Part shown: positions 32,001 through 37,318 of the stretch, piece after piece
Numbering within the stretch: position 1 is the stretch's first letter
Layout: each line of letters begins with the position of its first letter
DNA from: a virus
Length of the DNA stretch: 37,318 nucleotides
IMG/VR virus record: IMGVR_UViG_3300025430_000054
Coordinates: 1-37,318 of that record
Direction: 5' to 3' (one strand)
Position numbers and translations under genes: made by a program
Notes under the pieces: generated by a model
What the model saw: the letters and a program-made list of their open reading frames with translations, nothing else
What the model was told of the DNA's origin: nothing
The model's database searches: none

Positions 32001-33966
32001 CCCAACTGCTGCACAACAAGGCGACGGATTAGGTTACTTCATTGGTCGTGGTTATGGTGCGACTGGTTACAACTTTGCTGCCACAGCACCACAAGCATCT
32101 GGTTTAGGAATTTATGCTAGTGAAAATTATACAGATACTGCCCAAGGCACATTCTTAACACTAAGCACAGTCAACAACGGCGCAACACTTGCAAACGTAG
32201 CAGTTAAAGTTGAGCAAAACGGTAACGTTGTTATTACAGCAGGTACACCAAGCACAACAACTAACACAGGCGCATTAGTAGTTCTTGGCGGTGTTGGTAT
32301 GATTGGTGCATTAAACGTTGCTGGTACAAGTACATTTGGTAGCACAACCTTACACAATGCTAACGTAGTTATTAACTCCGGTGCAGACAGCGTAAGTACA
32401 ACAACTGGCGCATTGGTTATTCCAAACGGCGGTGGTGCAGCAATTACTGGTAACGTATACGTTGGTAATAACTTGTACATTGGCGGAAGCGCATATAGTC
32501 AAACATTTGCTAACCCAACTATTATTGCTGTAGACTCTGGCATTAACTATGCACAGATGGCATTAAAAAATACTGCAGCGTCTGGATCTGCAGACTATGC
32601 GGCCTATGTCGACATTGGTACAGATGCCGGCGGTTGGGTTGACATGGGTATCGCTGGATCATCGTTTGCTGATGGTAACTATACTATTACTAAACCACAA
32701 GACGGTTATGTAATTATTCGCCCAACAAGCAACTCATACGGTGGTAACTTAGTACTTGGTACCAGTGAAGCAGGTAGCTATAATGATGTTACAATTTCTG
32801 TCGGTAGTTTCTTTGCTAACGCTGAAGTTGCTCGTTTCCATGGTAATACAAATACATCTGGTACATTAACAGTTAAACTACCTACAAACAACACAATGAC
32901 AGCCAACACAGGTGCATTGCAGTTATGGGGTGGTGCAAGTATTAGCGGTAACGTATACCACGGTGGCGCTGCATTATTTAACGGCTCACAAAGTTCTAAC
33001 TATGACGTACTAGTACGTGGTGTTAACGATACATCTTTAGTATGGGCACGTCCAAATACAACATACGATTCAGTAATTATTGGTGGTAGTGCATCACCAA
33101 GTACATTTGTACGCGGTGCTAAGTTAGCAATTAACTCAACTGACTCCTTGCTATTACCGGTTGGTACAACAGCACAACAACCTGGTAACTCAGGTGGTAC
33201 AAACGTACAAGGTATGTTACGTTTCAACTCTAGCTTACCTGGTATGGAAGTATATAACGGTACAGCATGGCAAGCGTTTACAACATCGTTTACTGTTATT
33301 GTTGACGCACAATTTACTGCAAGTGCTGCTCAAACTTCGTTTACATTGTCGACGATTTCAGCATTACAAACAACTGCAAGTTGTATTGTAAGTATCAACG
33401 GTGTGGTACAGATCCCATCTCTTGCTTATAGCGTAAACGGTTCAACTGCTGGTAGCCAAACTGTTGACTTTACTGAAGGTCTAGTTGCAGGCGACGTAGT
33501 TGATGTACGTTGCTTAACTACAACAGTAACAGTTGGTACTATTACTAGCACTAACGGTTATATGGCATTCCAAGTTGACAACTATGGTGCTAACATTACT
33601 ACAGGTAGTGCTAGCCAAGTTGTTACTACAAGCTGGAACCCAGCTGGAGCCCAGGTAAGTTTTGTTCCTAACGTAGCGGTAGCAAGTGCTAACACAGCAA
33701 CAACAATTGACACTATTGATAATACACAATATCGTAGTGCCAAGTATGTAGTACAAGTTACAAACGGTGCTAACTACCAAGTTCAAGAAGTATTAGTAAT
33801 CAGTAACGGTACAACAGCAACATCTGTAACATACGGTACACTACAAACTAACGGTAACTTAGGTGTAGTACAAGCAACACAAAGCGGTAGTAACACATTG
33901 ATTCAATTCGTTGCAGCTAACGCTACAAACAACGTAAGAATCAAGAAAGACTACTTAGCATTATAA
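29005..33966 (+). CDS. Giant repeat-containing tail fibre protein
   Basis: A 1653-aa protein with GTG start and CCAGGAG. Residues 1-45 (ITRIKNNQITDSTITYAKIA) and the ISDPLVVFNNGYSG motif are the usual fibre N-terminus. Two repeat types follow. The first is a 28-residue unit, ATNFSSGNILVTGGSLSGIT plus about eight residues, in blocks at ~320-550 and ~784-858. The second is a ~40-residue STSTTTGALVVxGGxGIxGN unit scattered about nine times. From ~880 to ~1390 the sequence is more varied, with globular parts. The C-terminal ~270 residues contain the GMLRFNSSLPGMEVYNG module, SINGVVQIPSLAYSV and a terminal domain shared with the 528-aa protein. It is the likely main long fibre (role of T4 gp34-37), but no T4 homology is visible. 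Confidence 0.72.
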   Translation: MANITRIKNNQITDSTITYAKIASGTLVGTNFNANLTLNSNVTILGNLTVAGTPTTLNSVNTYISDPLVVFNNGYSGTPSYDVGMVINRALYATAPYGSVNAAFVWKEADTAFEALMTTEVGSTTGAINNSGYANVKMGNTTIVTGTVSNSLTVGTTLGVTGTSTLGVVNTSGVLTSTANVVAASGTTSTSTTTGALTVVGGAGVSGNVYVGQAVIATGGTVSTGTFAGAYSDGIIFDYVNNMGRVSVGAGDGLTIYNGGLANTALLAITSLGNVTATGNLIATTGIYGASLNLSGALAAGSIVNTPISGSTGYFTTAQATNFSSGNILVTGGSLSGITNLNVTTETATNFASGNAQITGGSVTGITALSATTAQATNFSSGNAVITGGSANGLTTFSGTTGQATNFSTGNILVTGGSLSGITNLNVTTETATNFASGNAQITGGAISGTPISGSTGYFTTAQATNFSSANALITTGAVTNFATGNAQITGGSLSGITNLNATTAQATNFSSGNILVTGGSLSGIANFNVTTGTIANFASGNAVITGGSLNGTSVGATTASTGVFTTLIATSTAIANGNIVANSGTASTNTTTGALVVKGGVGISGAVNIGGDAKISGNLEVDGTLTYINTTTEVVSGVEVVAGNLVANSGTASSSTTTGALVVAGGFGISGAINSGGAVNTSGVVSITNATATTGSGTGALQVSGGAYVAGNINVGGSINALTGTTASTSTSTGVLVLSGGLGVAGNINGGGSTNVLTGSLNAGSIINTPISGSTGYFTTAQATNFSSGNILVTGGTLSGITNLNATTLQATNFSSGNILITGGTLSGITAFNGTTATIANFASGNAVITGGSINATPIGASSASTGAFTTLTNSGVHISSGNIVAASGTPSTSTTTGALVIAGTGGLAVGGNLNVGVYNSSYHKISGNLLLGQGAINATTLDTILTINENTDTPIVSNATVHLSGTTGKSAIYGADSFGTTVGSIFYTRKARGTSASPTAAQQGDGLGYFIGRGYGATGYNFAATAPQASGLGIYASENYTDTAQGTFLTLSTVNNGATLANVAVKVEQNGNVVITAGTPSTTTNTGALVVLGGVGMIGALNVAGTSTFGSTTLHNANVVINSGADSVSTTTGALVIPNGGGAAITGNVYVGNNLYIGGSAYSQTFANPTIIAVDSGINYAQMALKNTAASGSADYAAYVDIGTDAGGWVDMGIAGSSFADGNYTITKPQDGYVIIRPTSNSYGGNLVLGTSEAGSYNDVTISVGSFFANAEVARFHGNTNTSGTLTVKLPTNNTMTANTGALQLWGGASISGNVYHGGAALFNGSQSSNYDVLVRGVNDTSLVWARPNTTYDSVIIGGSASPSTFVRGAKLAINSTDSLLLPVGTTAQQPGNSGGTNVQGMLRFNSSLPGMEVYNGTAWQAFTTSFTVIVDAQFTASAAQTSFTLSTISALQTTASCIVSINGVVQIPSLAYSVNGSTAGSQTVDFTEGLVAGDVVDVRCLTTTVTVGTITSTNGYMAFQVDNYGANITTGSASQVVTTSWNPAGAQVSFVPNVAVASANTATTIDTIDNTQYRSAKYVVQVTNGANYQVQEVLVISNGTTATSVTYGTLQTNGNLGVVQATQSGSNTLIQFVAANATNNVRIKKDYLAL
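29962..30655 (+). repeat. 28-residue (84-bp) tandem repeats, block 1
   Basis: About eight units of ATNFxSGNxxITGGSxSGIT plus eight residues, in the fibre gene. Units 1 and 4 are nearly identical at DNA level over ~104 bases (29980 onward and 30232 onward, offset 252 = three units). Units 5 and 6 are altered in length. This is consistent with recent unequal recombination. Confidence 0.8.
31354..31575 (+). repeat. 28-residue tandem repeats, block 2
   Basis: Three further units of the same 28-residue repeat, separated from block 1 by ~700 bases of the other repeat type. The flanking segment SGSTGYFTTAQ also precedes the units in block 1, so block and flank were probably copied together. Confidence 0.78.
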
Positions 33967-33975
33967 TGTAATATA

Positions 33976-34003
33976 GATTAGCGTGGTCGGTTCCACGTTA
34001 ATC
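33976..34003 (+). promoter_or_regulatory. Intergenic hairpin between two fibre genes
   Basis: GATTAGCGTGG pairs with CCACGTTAATC (11 bp with one G-T pair) around loop TCGGTT, ten bases after the stop of the giant fibre gene. No clean T-run follows (ATTTAAGCTATTTT), so it may be a weak terminator, attenuator or mRNA-processing site. Confidence 0.5.
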
Positions 34004-34032
34004 ATTTAAGCTATTTTGGGGAACATGGAACC

Positions 34033-36195
34033 ATGGCAAACGGAAATTTTATAGTACAAAACGGTCTACAAATTGGACCATTAACAATTGATGCAGCATC
34101 AGGCGGTATCACTACAACAGGTAACATTACTACAACAGGTACAGTAACAACATTTATTAATGAAATTGTTACAGGTACTGAAGCAGTTTACGGACAACTA
34201 TCGGCTAACGCTGGCATTGGTAGTTTAAGTACTACAACTGGTACATTCTTAGTTACCGGTGGCACAGGTATAACAGGCGATGTTTTTGTTGGCGGCAACT
34301 TACACACAACAGGCACAGCCTATTTAAAAATTCCAGCTGGTACAACAGCACAACGTCCTGGCGCTGCAAACGTAGCACTGGGTATGATTCGCTATAACAG
34401 CTCTATTAGCTCATTTGAGGGCTATGGTGCCGGGTCGGCTTGGTCAAGTTTAGGTGGCGTTAAGTCAGTTGACGGTTATGCTACTATTACTGCTGAAGCA
34501 AGTGCCGGTGCAGGCGACGACGTATTACGTTTCTATTCTGGTTCTACTGGTTCACAGGTTCAAGTTGCATGGGCAAGTGCCAGCAACGTAAGTATTCTTC
34601 CAACAACAACATCTACTAGCTCTACCACTGGTGCACTACAAGTAGCAGGTGGTGTTGGTATTGCTGGCGCATTAAACGTTGGCGGAAATATGACCATTAC
34701 TGGTAATATTTTACCAACTGCTAACATTACATACAACCTTGGTAGTCCAACTCAACAGTTTAAATCTGTTTATGTTGGTCCGGGAACACTTTATGTTAAC
34801 GGTAAACCAGTTATTACAGATAATTCTGGTACAATTCAATTTACTACAACTCCTGGACAGAATTTATCTATCCTGACAGATGCAGGCGGTAATTTACAAT
34901 TTGGTGCCAACGGCGCCGGTGGTGTAATTCAAGTTCAAGCACCATTACAAATTGGTGCTGGCTATAATATTACTTCTAGCGACGGTAATGCAATCAAGAT
35001 TGCTAACCAAGTTGCTGTTGATAGTATTGTTTCTCGTAGTACTAACACAAACTTAACATTAGCTGCAAACGGCACAGGTAAAATTGCTATTAATAACAGC
35101 ATCACCGGTGGCGGCACAGTTAATATTGCTGACACAACTGCAAGTACATCAACTAGTACTGGTGCTTTAGTTGTTAGCGGTGGTATTGGTGTTAACGGCG
35201 ATTTACGTATTTCTGGAAACATTTACTCAAATGGTCTTTTAGCAGTACAAACACAACAGTTAGATGTACAAGCCCCGTTAGTATATCTGGCTGCAAGCCC
35301 AAGCTATCCGTATAGTTATGATATTGGTATGTATTCTCACTTTATTGGTGGTGCTGCTAACGCATACTCACATACTGGTGTGGTACGTAATCACGCAGAT
35401 GGTACTTGGAATTTCTTTAGTAACTGTACTAGTGAACCAACTACAACAGTTAACTTTTCTGATCCAAACTGGGTATGGGATAAAGTTAAATCGGGCGATC
35501 ATATTATTGCTAACGCAACAGCAAGTTCAAGTACAACAACTGGTGCTTTAGTAGTTACTGGTGGTGCTGGTATTGCTGGCGCAATTTATGCTGGTAGTTT
35601 AAATGCAGGTTCTGGCACAATTACTACATCGGGTACAGTTAGTGCCGGTACACTAACAGGTACATTAAGTACAGCCGCACAAACTAACGTAACAAGCGTT
35701 GGTACATTGACTGGCTTGACAGTTAGTGGTGCTATTGTACCAAATGCCAACGCAACCATCAACCTGGGCAGCTCAGGCGCTCAGTGGGCAACAATTTACG
35801 GTGTGGCAACTAAAGCACAATACGCTGACTTAGCAGAAAATTACCAAGCAGATAAGTCCTACCCTCCTGGTACTGTAGTTATGTTTGGTGGTACAGCAGA
35901 AGTTACTGTAGCTGATGCCGATACAACATCAGTAGCTGGTGTAGTTTCTACAAATCCAGCACACTTGATGAATGGTAGTTTAGTTGGCGCAACAGTAGTT
36001 CCGCTAGCACTACAAGGACGTGTTCCATGTAATGTTATTGGTCCAGTTACCAAAGGTGATATGATGGTATCTGCAGGATTTGGTTTTGCTAAATCAAGCG
36101 CAGATCCTAAAGTTGGTCAAGTAATTGGTAAAGCACTACAAGATGTTGCTTTTGCAGGTAAAGCAGTTATTGAAGTGGTTGTTGGCCGCGTATAA
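34033..36195 (+). CDS. Tail fibre protein with conserved C-terminal head domain
   Basis: A 720-aa protein with GGGGAAC before the start region. It has no obvious late promoter of its own, so it is probably read through from 29005. N-terminal NGNFIVQNGLQIGPLTIDAA is followed by fibre repeats of the STTTGALxVxGGxGIxG type (four copies) and the RPGAANVALGMIRYNSSISS module near residue 115. Residues ~418-480 contain LVYLAASPSYPYSYDIGMYS. The last ~125 residues (from Y597-ADLAENY, with GTVVMFGGTAEVTVAD, VAGVVSTNPAHLMN, LALQGRVPCNVIGPVTKGDM, VIGKALQD and IEVVVGRV) form a conserved domain found at the end of many phage fibre and structural proteins. It probably acts in trimer folding or tip formation. 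A strong terminator follows. Confidence 0.72.
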   Translation: MANGNFIVQNGLQIGPLTIDAASGGITTTGNITTTGTVTTFINEIVTGTEAVYGQLSANAGIGSLSTTTGTFLVTGGTGITGDVFVGGNLHTTGTAYLKIPAGTTAQRPGAANVALGMIRYNSSISSFEGYGAGSAWSSLGGVKSVDGYATITAEASAGAGDDVLRFYSGSTGSQVQVAWASASNVSILPTTTSTSSTTGALQVAGGVGIAGALNVGGNMTITGNILPTANITYNLGSPTQQFKSVYVGPGTLYVNGKPVITDNSGTIQFTTTPGQNLSILTDAGGNLQFGANGAGGVIQVQAPLQIGAGYNITSSDGNAIKIANQVAVDSIVSRSTNTNLTLAANGTGKIAINNSITGGGTVNIADTTASTSTSTGALVVSGGIGVNGDLRISGNIYSNGLLAVQTQQLDVQAPLVYLAASPSYPYSYDIGMYSHFIGGAANAYSHTGVVRNHADGTWNFFSNCTSEPTTTVNFSDPNWVWDKVKSGDHIIANATASSSTTTGALVVTGGAGIAGAIYAGSLNAGSGTITTSGTVSAGTLTGTLSTAAQTNVTSVGTLTGLTVSGAIVPNANATINLGSSGAQWATIYGVATKAQYADLAENYQADKSYPPGTVVMFGGTAEVTVADADTTSVAGVVSTNPAHLMNGSLVGATVVPLALQGRVPCNVIGPVTKGDMMVSAGFGFAKSSADPKVGQVIGKALQDVAFAGKAVIEVVVGRV

Positions 36196-36213
36196 ACTTT
36201 AAGTTTAAAGCAC

Positions 36214-36239
36214 AAAAGGGCGTTTAAGGCGCCCTTTTT
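36214..36239 (+). terminator. Rho-independent terminator
   Basis: AAAAGGGCG (36214-36222), loop of seven bases, CGCCCTTTT (36230-36238) and a T-run to 36239, 19 bases after the stop of the 720-aa fibre gene. Confidence 0.88.
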
Positions 36240-36246
36240 GTTTGGC

Positions 36247-36254
36247 GATAAATA
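36247..36254 (+). promoter_or_regulatory. Late promoter GATAAATA
   Basis: One base from consensus, right after the terminator; start near 36260 gives a 16-base leader with CGGAA before the ATG at 36276. Confidence 0.7.
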
Positions 36255-36275
36255 TACAATAACACGGAATTCAGA

Positions 36276-37318
36276 ATGGCACTAACTAGACCTAAGATTT
36301 GGGACATTGATACTAATATAGAGTATTTTGTGGACCCAATTACTGTCCTACACCAAGGGGCAACTTCAGCCAATGTTGATGTCGGATTTTTGTTTAATCG
36401 TGCCAATGGCCTAGTGTCAAATGTAGCATTATACTGGAATGAATCTACCAGTGCATTTGTGACAGCATTTACTAGTAATACAGGAATTACAAATTCAAAT
36501 ATTCTACCAACAACGTATGCTAACATAACAACAGGACATCACCTCCCTGGCGAAAACGTAACTTACAACTTAGGTAGCCCAACACAACGTTGGAATACAC
36601 TATACATCAGTGGTAACACCATTGATATGGCAGGGCACACAATCAGTACATCAACTGGCCAAATTACATTTAGTACTCCTCAGGGCGGATTGATTGCTGG
36701 TATATTTTCTACCTTAGCTGCTAACGCTAATACACCAAGCACAAGTATATCTACAGGTACAATGGTTATTACTGGTGGTGCTGGTATTAGTGGCAATTTA
36801 TATGTGGGTGGTAACCTTGATGTTGTTGGTACAACAATATTTAGAAATACAGAAGTTGTAACAAATACAGAATACGCAAGTACAATCAACGCCACTAACG
36901 TATACGCAACTACAATTGGTAACATTGGTGCCAACGTAATTGGTACAGGGACATACTTAACATCATTAACAGCAACCAATGTCCTAGGCACAGTAGCAAC
37001 TGCCAATATTTCATATTATGATAATATTAGTGCCACAACAACTAATGCTACTTACTACCCAGCAATCTTTTCGCAGGCCAGCGGTAACGTAGTAAACAAT
37101 ACCTCCACAGGATTAACATTTAATCCATCAACAAGTACTTTAAACACAGGTACAGTACTTGCAACAACTATTAATGCTAGCACCATTGGTAACACAGGCG
37201 CAGTATATACTGGCTCAACATTATCATTGAGTAGTTGGGCAAACATTGCCGGACCATTAGTAGTAACAAACAACACAGCAGTACAGGCCATACAGGTTGC
37301 CGGTACCTCTACTAAAGG
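36276..37318 (+). CDS. Tail fibre-type protein (3' end beyond window)
   Basis: An open frame from ATG 36276 continues 347 codons to the right edge without a stop. It starts MALTRPKIWDIDTNIEYFVD and has DVGFLFNRANGLVSNVALYW, comparable to the DVGMVINR block of the 1653-aa fibre. ENVTYNLGSPTQRWNTLYIS then parallels the NITYNLGSPTQQF block of the 720-aa fibre. One copy of the STSISTGTMVITGGAGISGN repeat follows near residues 150-175, then Asn/Thr-rich beta repeats (TYAST, TIGNIGANVIGTGTYLTSL). It is another member of the fibre family in its own transcription unit. The C-terminus and therefore the tip domain are not in the window. Confidence 0.7.
   Translation, partial: MALTRPKIWDIDTNIEYFVDPITVLHQGATSANVDVGFLFNRANGLVSNVALYWNESTSAFVTAFTSNTGITNSNILPTTYANITTGHHLPGENVTYNLGSPTQRWNTLYISGNTIDMAGHTISTSTGQITFSTPQGGLIAGIFSTLAANANTPSTSISTGTMVITGGAGISGNLYVGGNLDVVGTTIFRNTEVVTNTEYASTINATNVYATTIGNIGANVIGTGTYLTSLTATNVLGTVATANISYYDNISATTTNATYYPAIFSQASGNVVNNTSTGLTFNPSTSTLNTGTVLATTINASTIGNTGAVYTGSTLSLSSWANIAGPLVVTNNTAVQAIQVAGTSTK

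Overview
The window is part of the genome of a T4-like myovirus (contractile tail, AT-rich, tightly packed genes, both strands coding). The identification rests on recognisable T4-type core genes: gp55 late sigma factor, gp47/gp46 recombination nuclease, gp26 and gp53 baseplate proteins, gp20 portal, a gp67-like core protein, gp21 protease, gp22 scaffold and gp23 major capsid protein. Late-promoter octamers of the NATAAATA type stand in front of the structural genes, as expected for gp55-driven transcription. The tail-fibre style and the radical SAM genes resemble marine and freshwater T4-like phages (cyanophage or pelagiphage type) more than enteric T4. No photosynthesis or other host-specific marker is visible, so the host stays open.

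Layout. 1-2785, minus strand: a late baseplate operon (a 331-aa structural protein, gp53, and a large hub-like protein running off the left edge). 2834-11683, plus strand: an early/middle block with gp55, gp47, two radical SAM genes, gp46, two more radical SAM genes and a GIY-YIG nuclease. Sigma70-like promoters precede gp55, gp47 and gp46. 11684-12080 has no gene and looks like a structured RNA. 12081-13204, minus: gp26 and a small gp51-position protein, ending in a terminator. 13215-13246 holds back-to-back late promoters. 13256-23221, plus: tape measure protein, portal, two small core genes, gp67-like, gp21, gp22, gp23, a homing endonuclease and a probable capsid accessory protein. 23321 to the right edge, plus: at least eight tail-fibre or adhesin-type proteins built from shared repeat modules, the last one cut by the window end.

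How it fits together. Early host-type promoters make gp55, which then directs RNA polymerase to the NATAAATA promoters of the head, tail and fibre genes. gp46/gp47 process DNA ends for recombination-dependent replication. gp22 and the gp67-like protein form the prohead core on the gp20 portal, gp23 assembles round it, and gp21 trims the shell. The least explained element is the set of four radical SAM enzymes. They form two matching pairs, each with one C-terminal-SPASM enzyme followed by one enzyme whose cysteine-rich domain is N-terminal. The pairs are interleaved with the gp47-gp46 operon by overlapping start and stop codons.
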